Of a stretch of DNA of 64,000 nucleotides, positions 38,130-47,924 are shown piece after piece. Both the position numbers and the translations under genes were made by a program. This stretch comes from Rhizomucor pusillus (Eukaryota > Mucoromycota > Mucoromycetes > Mucorales > Lichtheimiaceae): the NCBI GenBank assembly GCA_900175165.2, contig FWWN02000693.1, forward strand, positions 57,643-121,642, given 5' to 3'. Position 1 is the first letter of the stretch, and every line of letters starts with the position of its first letter. Under the pieces are notes generated by a model. The model was not told the origin of the DNA. It was given only the letters and a program-made list of their open reading frames with translations, and did not search any database.

Positions 38130-38718
38130 CTAATCCCATGCCTGATATTTTACTTGCCGGAAGTTATCGCTTTGGATATAGTAGTTATTTGCTTGGTTCT
38201 CGTCAGGCATCAAAATAAATGTCTGCGAGAACGTTTTCTTTCCAGGACTGTCTCCATATTTAACGCTTCCAGTGACGTTAATCAATATTCCACAGGTTCC
38301 TTGAGCATTCATAGTCGCTTTTGCACTTGTCAGCTACAATTCAACCATGATATCCGTTGCAACTCTGCTGACCTGCTATCGGTTGGCAATCGTAAACGTC
38401 GACTTCGTGTTGTGATATCGGTAATTGGCTCAAAAATTCTGAAAACTGCATCGCACCAGAGAATGCATTTCCTTTGGAAAGCGAGCAACGGTTGAGATCA
38501 GTGACGAAAATCTCTGTGGTTACAGATCTACTTACCATTCCACAGAATGGCCGAGTTTTCTCTGTACAAGTTACCAAGCGCCTGTAACAAAATTGATCAG
38601 TGCACGTAGATCGAGATCGTAATCGTTCACGGCTTACGCTTCGTTGAGTGTCATAGTTCTGATAGAAAATTTGTACAAATTGTTCGGTGCTCCTTTCTGC
38701 AACGGTGACGACGTCCAT
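38130..38718 (-). CDS. NXT1: NTF2-related mRNA export factor NXT1 (p15)
   Basis: Four exons, complement(38638-38718, 38536-38581, 38373-38471, 38130-38317), give 137 residues, close to animal NXT1 (about 140). The NTF2-like fold is clear: AERSTEQFVQIFYQNYDTQR, ENSAILWNGNAFSGAMQFSE, LPISQHEVDVYDCQPIA, GILINVTGSVKYGDSPGKKT and FSQTFILMPDENQANNYYIQ. NXT1/p15 pairs with the export receptor NXF1/Mex67 to carry mRNA through nuclear pores; yeast uses the unrelated-looking Mtr2. The last 3' splice site is chosen to keep the frame (AAAG before CGACTATG). Divergent from the Thp1/PCID2 gene. Confidence 0.9.
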
Positions 38719-39241
38719 TTGTCCGGTAGGATTCTGCCAAAACTAGATTTGGTAGCAGCTTCAAGAGGAAATACTCAAATTGATTGTTGAGTCTGCAAAA
38801 GCTAGCAATGTTACACAGACCACCTGCGAACAGCAAGGACATTGCAAGCCAAAACGTTATCCTGGTACACTGTACCAGGATGCCGTCTAATTATTCTGTT
38901 ACGACAATGGTATGCAACGTACATGGACCCGATCGTTACTATTACATGGAAACCTATTATTTTTTCCATATTTTCAACAAGCTTGGATTCATCAAGAAAC
39001 TTGACTTGAATATTCAAGAACAAGTCTCTTGAATGATTTACGTGGAAAAGGCATAAATCCATGGAACACTGCTTGCAATCGAATACCGATATAATGTCGA
39101 AAGATGAACTGTGAAGCCTGTTTCAATAGGCACAAGATCTTCAAGACGTCAAAATTGCACGGAGGAGCGGCCAAGTCACGCACTTGCTCCAAGGCGGGAG
39201 GAAGCGTTCCTGCAAGTGCATTTATTGTTCCAAGTTGCATC
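38719..39241. promoter_or_regulatory. Divergent intergenic between NXT1 and THP1/PCID2
   Basis: About 520 nt between the start codons of two mRNA-export genes on opposite strands. Both promoters should be here. No supported coding frame; missing 5' exons of either gene could lie here. Confidence 0.5.
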
Positions 39242-41238
39242 ATGTCCCTCACGCGACAGATTTGTACACAAGTGCAAAGGGCACACGAAATGCAGGATGC
39301 TTTCCTTTTCTCCAGCACATTTATTTTGAACATTGAAGATCCCCAGATCAATATACTTTACAACGAGATCAGTCGGGTAAAGATTCCATCGATCGAGTTA
39401 CGGTTTGCGCGACGACAGGTTATAATATTGCATCAAAGCTTAGTGAAAAAGAGTTGAAAGTCGATGTCGACAGTATCCTGGCAAACACATCGAGAGCACT
39501 GGCGCAGGTCGTCGTGAACTATTTCGAATACATAGCATACACGGATAACATTTACGACGCGTTTGAAAAGTTCTACAAGTAAGCTGGACAATGCTATGCG
39601 GATCGACTCTTTACTAAGGCAAGGTAGCTCTCTCATAACGGCATTCACTGGACCTGACACTTTATATCAGTTGCCGCTCATCAAGCAAGCATCTTCAACG
39701 CTTGTACATTTGGCGTTTTATGTATGAGCATCTAGAGTTCGTTCTTTTCCAGCATGTTATCGTTGACCGGCACAATTTTCTGCAAACAGGTGGATCGCGA
39801 ATTCCGTATACCTCGAAAGCAAAAACGAGCAGATCGTGCAGCAAATCTGTTGTCCAAATTATTCAATATCATGCTGATGGATAGGTACCAATTGACGTGA
39901 TCCATGCTCACCTCTTTCCTTGCTTACAGTGTCAATTTGAATCACAGAGCACCGTTTGAAGAATCGAAACGGCAAGGTATATTTCATGTGACAAACCTTG
40001 CATTTAAAATTTACACCAAGGTAACTATCTAGTAGGATGATTTTGCGAACTATTTATCGATATATTTGCTTGCTAGCTTGACAATGTGCGCCTGTGCCAA
40101 ACGTTCATTTCAAATATCAAAAAAGGCGAAATCAACCTATCCGATTATCCAATGTCGCAGCAAGTTACCTATAACTATTATATCGGTCGTTTTGAGTTCT
40201 ATCAAAATCATCTAAGACGGGTAAATGATAGTCTGTAGCCAGATAATAATGCAAGACTGACATCCAAAGGTAGGCGGACAAGCATTTGACTTTTGCATTC
40301 AATAACTGTCTAGAAGAGAATTGGAAAAACAAACGGTAAGTGGGGCGAACGTACTTTAAGAACCAAGGAAGGGGGATGAAAACTAATACTTGGTGATGTA
40401 TACAGTTTGATACTTGAATATCTTATACCGACACGACTTCTCCTTGGCTATATGCCCACATTTGAGCTACTTCAAGAGTACAATCTCACTTTCCCATATG
40501 CGAATCTTTTGCATGCAGTGCAGCTTGGCGACATTAAACAATTTATGGACCATTTGCAACAAAACTACGACTACTACGCGAGAAAGTCCTCATATATACT
40601 GCTACGGTCACGGGGCATCGTCCTACTGTGGCGATGTCTATGTCGCCGACTGTAAGTGAACGGAAATATACTATTCGCATTGCAGTTGCTAAGAACGGTA
40701 CCAAAGATACATTATGACACGACTTGACGAAGACGATCGGGTCCTGCCGTTCGATCATATATACCACGCATTGCGATTCTCGAGTAAAGATAGCTCGCTT
40801 GATCTGTTTGATGTAGAGAACATACTCGTATCATTGATAAGCCAGGTGGGTTAGACTCGTGCTCGTGTCGAAACAATTGATCTTACAACGTGATACCAGG
40901 GGTATATACGTGGATATCTGCATCACACACAACAACAAATGGTTTTCAGCAAAGTCAATCCATTTCCGCCAGTTTCACAAGTCTATGCAAGTCAAGAATA
41001 TTTCAATGACGACGCGGCCGAGGAGCATTTACAAAATGCGCAACCGCCGGTGCCTCCCGAAATCGAAAAACTAATAGAAGAAGCAGATGCAAGTCAAATC
41101 CATGAAGATGACGATTATTTACAGGAAGGAATGGACGAGGAAGCAATGTACGATGATATGGAAGGAGGTGATTTCTACGACCAAGGCGATGAGTACTATG
41201 ACGATGAGAACTACGAGACAATGCAAGAGCTGTCATAG
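39242..41238 (+). CDS. THP1: PCI-domain mRNA export protein Thp1/PCID2 (TREX-2)
   Basis: Multi-exon gene. Conserved blocks in order: SKLSEKELKVDVDSILAN, VNYFEYIAYTDNIYDAFEKF, QLPLIKQASSTLVHLAFYVD, GIFHVTNLAFKIYTKLDNVR, VTYNYYIGRFEFYQNHLRR, then the PCI domain (IPTRLLLGYMPTFELLQEYN and LPFDHIYHALRFSSKDSSLD) and SKVNPFPPVS, the PCID2 C-terminal motif. A very acidic 80-residue tail rich in Asp, Glu and Tyr follows, longer than in animal PCID2. PCID2/Thp1 is a TREX-2 subunit linking transcription to mRNA export at the pore. The N-terminal exon (ATG 39242, MSLTRQICTQVQRAHEMQD) is tentative: its junction to the next block did not resolve in frame. An intron with a TACTAA branch lies near 39579-39627. 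Confidence 0.85.
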
Positions 41239-41250
41239 TCTACTGTACAA

Positions 41251-42863
41251 TTAAAATTTATACAAAAAGTTCCTGTCCTCTCGATCCGTCAAACCGAGAT
41301 TTACATTATAGATTTGCGAGGGTGGATTGGCGATACGTTGCTTGTTTTCCCTGACTATCATGATGCGCATGACCACGAAGCATACAATTGCAAGGGCGTT
41401 GCCAGCAGCGAAGATAATCATTCCAGTGGTATATCGCGGCTTTTCACGATCGAGCATTACCAAGGGTCCAACAAACTGACTAATTGTGTATGCGGCTATC
41501 ATAGAGCCGTTGTAGAATATTTTTTTGCTGTAGCCAGACACGTTGCTTCCGAAGATCGCTGCAAGCATGGGCAGGGCTTCCGCCAATCCCCAGCTGAGAT
41601 AGTAACCGAGCAGTTTGATGGCGCCGTCAGGAATAAAGATGAGAATAAGAGTGCCCGCCAAGCTGATTGAACACATGAGGATACCAGTGTATATGTTTTG
41701 CTGAGCACGCCATGCAATCAAGCCGGAGATAATTGACATTAACATAGCTATTGCTGCAGCGGCAACTTTCAGTAGGGTGGACTGCGTCACTGTGAAGTTA
41801 CCCAAGGTCTGGACAAACTGCGCACTAAAGAAAAGCAATCCACCGTTTGCCATGTTGATGCAGATTATAGCCACAATAATAAGATAGTACCGCGATTCGC
41901 ACAATGCTTCAAGGATATGCTTTGGATTAAACTTGTTGTTACGAACCACAGCGTTGTCTTATGTACGCAGATCGACAATTTTCTCTTGTTCCGGTGTGAA
42001 CCTCAGAAGTTTGGACCTCGGATTGTCCACCAACAGGAAGAATGTCAGGATACCCAGACCTACTGTCAACGCACCAAAAATTATATGGTTCCTACAATGG
42101 TAATATTGATGGATAACAGTGCAATATTTTTGGGTTTGAAGGGATACGTACCAACGCCACATCATGATGCCATGTCTATTCCCCATGTTGGCAACACCAA
42201 TAGCTATGAGATCACCGAGCTTGGCTCCGGTTCCATTACACATAGTCACTATGCTGAAATAGTACGCATGTTCCTGTCGTCGATATAGATTGGCGATTAT
42301 CATGTAAATGCATGGTAAACAAGCTGCTTCGCACGTTCCAAGGAGGAATCGCAATGCCGCCAATTGCGAGTATGTGTGACAAAGTGCAGTAAAGAGTAGC
42401 ACAGCACCACAAATTATAACACACACTTAGGTATCTGCCTATCGGGAACCATTGGGTGAAAAACTGGTTTGGAATCTGATAGATCAAGTATCCCAGATAA
42501 AACATAGAGCCCAGCCAACTGAACTGCGAACCGGTAAGGCCAATACCTTGATAAATTCCAAGAATGGCAGCGATACTCATGACGGATTTATCGGCAGACT
42601 ACAGAAATGAGCATTTATGCCTCTGTATGTTAATTTGTATGTGATGGCAGCTAGGTCCTGTAGGCTTTACATGTATATCTTACCTGAAACATGAGGATGC
42701 AAGCTACAAGTGGTAAAAATGTAAAATTGATCTTGCGCAAAAGCTGCTTCTCAGCCTTGGACTTCTGAAACGGTTGCTTGGAACATTGATTTTCCTCTTC
42801 AACAGTCGTAATATCATCATAATCGACTTGAATGTGCCCAATTTTCTCTTCCTCGTTTGGCAT
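41251..42863 (-). CDS. MFS transporter, Dal5/anion:cation symporter family
   Basis: Multi-exon 12-helix transporter from ATG 42863 (MPNEEEKIGHIQVDYDD) to a stop at 41251. Landmarks: KSKAEKQLLRKINFTFLPLV, DKSVMSIAAILGIYQGIGLT, SWLGSMFYLGYLIYQIPNQF, RFLLGTCEAACLPCIYMIIA and the C-terminal half with SWGLAEALPMLAAIFGSNV and LDREKPRYTTGMIIFAAGNA. The family carries allantoate, nicotinate, pantothenate or other organic anions across the plasma membrane; the substrate is unknown. Only 12 nt separate its stop from the end of the Thp1/PCID2 gene, so the two transcripts must overlap. A decayed copy of its 3' end lies at about 43485-43790. Confidence 0.88.
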
Positions 42864-44673
42864 ATTATGCACAGGACTATTGAATGGTTTCAAGATCAAG
42901 AAGAAGAAGAAGGTGAAGAACTATATGCAGGTACATCGTCTGCATAGCCGCCACCAAATATCACAGATTCCCGCCTTTTGTCAGAATTCCGCAAACTTTT
43001 CCATTAATAAACATGGCGAAAGCTAGAGACAAATAAAATGTCACATTATCTATTTCGTCCAAGTTCTTATATGTGATCTAATTTACCTCTAACTGCATAG
43101 ATTTCTGTGCAAGCTCGAACTGATCTCATTTCATCGGTTACTGACTAACACAGGTAATATAAGTACGTTGAATCCCAAAATTTTTCATCCAGGAATAGGT
43201 TGCGGGGGCAAATCATGAGACATAAACAACTTCCCGGTGGAAATATTTACGGACGTGTAGCCCATGAACATGTTTCAGCCCATTATTTCAGCTCCAACAC
43301 ATCCATTTATCAACAGGTACATAAGATAGGAAAAATATTTAATATGCGTTTTTTCTCTGGAAGATCTCAGCCGAATATGTAATGTAAATGGCTGTTATCC
43401 AGTGCTTTACATATTCTAGTTATGCTATGCATTCTTTCTGACAATTTTACAGCAGTAGCAACAAGTTTGCCAAGCTTTAAAGCTTGTATAAAAATCCCTG
43501 TCTTCACAATCTGTCAAACCAGAGTTCACATCATGAGTCTCTGACTGTGGATTGGCGGTACATCATCTGTTTTCTCTGACCCTCAGGATACTAGTAGGGC
43601 AAGAAGGAGTATAAATACCATAGCATCCCTAACCGCAAAGATGGTCATTCCAGTAATGTATTGCGGCCTCTTATACCCAAACATCACTAATAGAGTCCAA
43701 CGAATTGGCAGACTGCACCGGCAGGGACCATCGTACCGCTATAAAGGATGTTGTACTGTATCGAGATACTTCATGGTTTCAACAGCGGCGGCAAAAGGCT
43801 ACGTAGGGGTGGGAATGGATGAACGTTTGATAGGCAACTACATTTATACTTCGGAAAGTCCCCGGCGTTTTGGATCGCTTGAAATGTATGTAAATGTTCA
43901 TTGCACCTGCAACCGCCGACCGAAGCACACTTCCCAAATAGTCGGGGCCAGGTTCCTGGGATATGCAAGACAGGTACTCCGATATGTATACACATTGAAA
44001 GGATTGAGACTAGAGAGTGAGGTACTCTCCCTTTACTGTACATTGAAACATTGCACCAACTAAACTATCGCAGGCAGCTCTTTGCCCAGATCTGTGTTCT
44101 GTCTTGGACTAAATAATCTAGTTTGGGTAATTTGTCAATGTTAATTACCGTTTTATCTTCAGCTGCTGCAATGTATCGGGGTATCCCGCGGCGTAAGCGT
44201 CGATTACAGTATCCCTGGAACGATCGCTCTTAATGACGCGGAAAACAGAAGACGGTCGCTATCAAATATGCGTCAAGCGGTTAGCTAACATTATTGACAA
44301 CCTAGATCATTGCAAAGACCTTGCTCAAGGAATGTATGCAATGGTATCTCGTATACCGTCTACATAATCTTCAAGTCTTATCTACATAATATGTAGGCGA
44401 AGATCTTGCTTAAGATTTCAAAGAGCCAGATGCTATGCATGCGACCTTGGAGTCCGTGCAACGCTGCAGCTGGTTTCTGGTAATACCCAGATCTTCGTTC
44501 ATTTGATGCTATAATGAGTGTTACATAACACAGCTCAGCTATCGTCGTTTTCTCCTTCACAAACGGGACAATTTACCAAGAAACTTCCGCATTATGTCTT
44601 GGAAGAAGAAGCCGCGATTTTTAGAGCTATAAAGAGTCTTGTCTCCTTCCACGGCCCCTGTTCCACACCGATC
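42864..44673. other. Long stretch between transporter and pectinesterase
   Basis: About 1.8 kb. Apart from the transporter pseudogene at 43485-43790, no convincing coding frame is seen. The longest plus frame (43641-44063) runs antisense through the pseudogene and is not supported. The right end should hold the pectinesterase promoter. Confidence 0.5.
43485..43790 (-). pseudogene. Decayed copy of the C-terminal part of the MFS transporter
   Basis: Read on the minus strand this stretch gives YNILYSGTM, CQFVGL, then YKRPQYITGMTIFAVRDAM, matching FYNGSMIAAYTISQFVGPL and EKPRYTTGMIIFAAGNAL of the intact gene at 41251. Nucleotide identity is visible as well (for example the shared TCATTCCAGT near 41420 and 43647). 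It has several in-frame stops and frame changes. It starts close to the position equivalent to the true stop codon (YNVNLGLTDREDRNFLYKF region) and fades out past 43790. It is a partial tandem duplicate in advanced decay. Confidence 0.8.
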
Positions 44674-45872
44674 ATGAAGCCACTTGCTACGGTCACCTTC
44701 CTGCTCCTTTCAGCTCTTGCCGCTATTTGTCACGCTGATACGACCGTCAAGGTCTCGGTCGGCCAATCTGCAAGTATCGATAGTTACAAATGTTGCACAC
44801 ATCGCCGCGCTTACTAACTTGAAACTGGCTACCACCGTAGATCCAAAAAGCCATTGACTCGTTGCCTAGCGATGGATCCAGCGCCATAATTGAAGTAGAA
44901 ACTGGTGCCTACAATGAAAATATTACCATTGTTCGTCCCAATATTAGCCTCCATGCATCCGGTTCTGGACCCGTTGTCTTGCAACAAAGTGTAGAAAACT
45001 ACGCTGTCGTTTACATTGATTACGACTCTAGTGATATCTCCTTTTACGATTTTCAAATTATCAACACTATTGGCGAAGCTGCTGGCAACCAGAACGCTTT
45101 CCGAAGCTACTCTGACCGTATCGCTCTTTACAACTGCAAGCTCGTTGGCTATGGTGACACTGCCTGGTTCAGTGCCGGCATCGTCTACGTTTACAACAGC
45201 TGGATCGAAGGCAGTAAGTATACAACTATTGCCACTACGGCTTAATACAATATATACCTATCATTCTTTTCTCCCTACAAAGCTGTCGATTTTGTCTACG
45301 GTTTAAGCTGATGTCTATTTCTACAAGTCTACTTTAGCTAACAACGGTGTCGGATCTGTCTCTGCACCTGGCACCTTGGAGTCAGACTCCAAGGGCGGCT
45401 TTATCTTTATGAACGCCAACTTCACTCCCGTCATTTCCTCTATCTATGACAAGCGTCAGGAAAATGCCCATTCTTACTCCAAGCCCCTGTCCGAAGAGAA
45501 CTTTGAGAACACTGTTATCTTGTCCCGTCCCTGGCACAACAACCCAAGAAACATTATCTTGAAGAGCACTATTTCTAGCCACATCCAGTGAGTACTAGCA
45601 GTTCAAAGTTACACGAAAGCATGTAAATATATAACACCCATCAAAACAGACCGGCTGACTACGACGCTTGGAACTACAGTGATGACAACCTCAAAACAAA
45701 AGTTTACTACGCAGAATATTCTAACACTGGCTCAAGAGCTGACACCTCTCAACGCGTGTCCTGGTCGAAGACTCTTACCGACGAAGAAGCCGCTCCTTAT
45801 CTTTCGCCTTCCAAGTTCTTTGAAAACTTGGGACTTGGTACATCCTGGATCGACTCCAAGTATTTATCTTAG
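44674..45872 (+). pseudogene. Secreted pectin methylesterase (CE8) with a one-base frameshift
   Basis: ATG 44674 opens a signal peptide (MKPLATVTFLLLSALAAICH). Exons about 44674-44770, 44841-45213, 45283-45587 and 45650-45872. Pectinesterase landmarks: IQKAIDSLPSDGSSAIIEV, NQNAFRSYSDRIALYNCKLV, TVDFVYG with the catalytic Asp, LSRPWHNN with the substrate Arg, and VYYAEYSNTGSRADTSQRVS. At 45301-45310 the frame runs into a stop (GGT TTA AGC TGA) while the family sequence continues one base on as DVYFYKSTLANNG; this is a single-base indel, so the gene is broken or mis-assembled. In the usual YQDT motif the sequence is GYGDT: the conserved Gln is Gly. The enzyme would remove methyl groups from plant pectin. 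The first 5' splice site is uncertain. Confidence 0.82.
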
Positions 45873-46179
45873 TTGCATACACAAGCACACAATACATACA
45901 CTTTCTATCGAATTTTCAATTAGATAATTGAAAGCTATTAATCTCGTGCGTTGCTATATGCAGACCGAATTTGTTTTATTATCCTCAACGAAGCAAAACG
46001 CTCAATTCATGTAGATATGCTTTATTGGATATGTAATTACATTTGTTGTTTAGGATTTTGCGTGGAGAAAAGGGCAGGATGGGGCAAATTTATCCGAAGC
46101 TGATGTCTCCCAGACTTTCCCCGTATCTTTTGGTTGCATTCAACTTTAGTTACACACACAACTCTTTGCCTCCACTGTG
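45873..46179. other. Intergenic, no gene seen
   Basis: About 310 nt between the pectinesterase stop and the next start on the same strand. No coding signal; presumed promoter of the membrane protein gene. Confidence 0.5.
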
Positions 46180-47046
46180 ATGCCGAATGACAAGAGTTGG
46201 CAAACATTGTTGACTCTGCTCTTCTTGCTCGTACTCTGCGTTGCTGTTGCGCCAACAGCTAACGAGGACCAAGAAAAGAAGGAACAGACAGGAGCCGTTC
46301 AGGACGAACGTTCGAACAATGTCGCGCGAGATGTCCTTATATCGTTTGGTGAAACTACATTTTACACTGCAGCGTCGCTGATACTCGTGTCGATCCGATA
46401 CCTGCTGCTAGGTACATACAAGTTGCTGTCGTTCATCCTAAACCCTGCAGTTTGGCTGCTGCATTGGCTGTGGATCACCTTTATTGTTCAACCGTTTCAG
46501 CTGGCTTTGCACGTTGCACGTGTCCTCTACCCCGTGGCCATGTTCTGCCTAGCTGCCGTCGTGTGCGGCACTGTCATCGGTGGATGTGCCGGTTTTGCTG
46601 CTGAGGCGATTTCTGCATTTGCAATATCCGCGACGTGGGGGAAGCCAATTGTGACAGCAGGAAAAACTAGAAAGAAATCTTATTACTACGATGTACACGA
46701 TGTTGACGACGGGCAGAGCCAGCAGGAAAGCATCGTAACCAGCGAAGCATCATCTGTAGATGACTCTATGTTCTTTGGAGCAGACGCGACCGCGTCCGGG
46801 AGTCGCGACGCTTTTCGAAACGTTGATTCCTGGCGAGAATCAATACTTTCACGACGCTCTAGCTCTTCCTCATCCTCTTTTCATCATGTTCCGGGAGCAA
46901 GAGCTATGAACATGTCAGCTATGCAAGCTAAAGAGGATAATTGGAACTGGCCAGAAGAGGAGGAGGAAGAAGAAGAGCAAGCTACCGATGAGTATCCAAG
47001 GCGACGTAGGCCAAATCAAAAATCTGCGCTTGGCGGCGGCTTGTAA
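46180..47046 (+). CDS. Membrane protein with signal anchor, unknown function
   Basis: Single-exon 288-residue protein from ATG 46180 (a GTG one codon upstream is not a likely start). Residues 7-27 are a signal peptide or anchor (WQTLLTLLFLLVLCVAVA). A hydrophobic block from about 60 to 150 holds three or four membrane segments, including a hairpin-like stretch with repeated Trp/Leu (NPAVWLLHWLWITFIVQPFQ) and a Gly-rich segment (VCGTVIGGCAGFAAEAISAF). The cytosolic-looking tail is Ser-rich, then acidic (a Glu run near residue 265) and ends basic. The layout recalls fungal ER proteins of lipid-droplet or seipin complexes such as Ldb16, but this is only a guess from architecture. It lies 27 nt before FYV7 on the same strand. 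Confidence 0.75.
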   Translation: MPNDKSWQTLLTLLFLLVLCVAVAPTANEDQEKKEQTGAVQDERSNNVARDVLISFGETTFYTAASLILVSIRYLLLGTYKLLSFILNPAVWLLHWLWITFIVQPFQLALHVARVLYPVAMFCLAAVVCGTVIGGCAGFAAEAISAFAISATWGKPIVTAGKTRKKSYYYDVHDVDDGQSQQESIVTSEASSVDDSMFFGADATASGSRDAFRNVDSWRESILSRRSSSSSSSFHHVPGARAMNMSAMQAKEDNWNWPEEEEEEEEQATDEYPRRRRPNQKSALGGGL

Positions 47047-47073
47047 AACTCCCCCTTCCTTTAACCCTTTAAA

Positions 47074-47924
47074 ATGCCAAAGCAATCGTCTCGTAAAGGC
47101 CCCAACAAACCCTACAATCCTTTGGAAAGAAAAGGTACATTCTTCTTTCGTTCAAAAATCTCGATTCTGATTGTAATGCAATCTGACATGTTGGTTGTGA
47201 ATGTAGTAAAAAAGAAAAAGCAAGAACTTGTCCACAAGCTTGCCGTAAAAAGCAAATACTACAAGGAACTCGCAAAGAACGATCCCATAGCCAATGCACC
47301 TGAATATGTAAAAAAGGTATTATATTCTTGGTACAAAAACCAAAAAGTTTGGTTGCTAAGGAGGTATAAGATTTTCGGTGAACGTACGATCGACGATGAA
47401 GGAAACATTGTTGCATACAAACCCGAAGAAGAGGAAAAGCTAGCATCTGCAGAAGCTGAAACGCAAGACAACAAAAAGAAACGACGCATCGATGAAGATC
47501 GTGTATATGATCTTGATGAACCATCCTCTTCTTCTTCAGAGGAAGAGGACGATGAATCCGAGGAGGAATCAAAAGGCAAAGCAAAGGGCAAGAAAGATAC
47601 CAAAAAGGAAAAAAGGTGAGATTAAGATATCGCAACCGGTAAAGTTACGGTGGTTAATGCATCCTTTATTCAAGACACAAGCCGAATCCTTTCAAAGCAG
47701 AAATTGAAGAACGAGAACGAAGGCAACGCGCTGCTCAGGAGGAGAAAGAGAGACGAGAACGTGAAAAGCAAGAGAAAGAGAAGGCCAGAAAGCAGTATTA
47801 CAGCGCACGAAAACGAGAGCGTGGTAAGATGCTCGCTCGCAGCAAAAAAGGCCAATTGAATATGGCATCCCAAGTCGACATTCTGCTTGGCAAAATCAAG
47901 AAGCAAGTCGCATCTGAAGAGTGA
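47074..47924 (+). CDS. FYV7: rRNA-processing protein FYV7
   Basis: Four exons, with introns at 47135-47206, about 47317-47367 and about 47616-47679. The protein opens MPKQSSRKGPNKPYNPLERK, has a Lys-rich segment (KKKKQELVHKLAVKSKYYKE), an acidic Ser/Glu run, then the family mark KPNPFKAEIEERERRQR followed by a long basic coiled coil and the end MASQVDILLGKIKKQVASEE. Fyv7 is a nucleolar protein needed for early 18S rRNA processing. The third acceptor is chosen because it makes KEKRHKPNPFK in frame. The last 29 nt overlap the convergent histidine phosphatase coding region. With SURF6 this is the second ribosome-biogenesis gene in the window. Confidence 0.88.

Noticed and set aside
39580..39630. 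Apparent frameshift in Thp1 (FYK stop, then LDNAMRID in another frame)
   Set aside because: An intron from GTAAGC to GGTAG with a TACTAA branch joins FY to NSLITAF in frame, so no lesion is needed.
43641..44063. 140-codon plus frame
   Set aside because: Runs antisense through the transporter pseudogene; not supported as coding.
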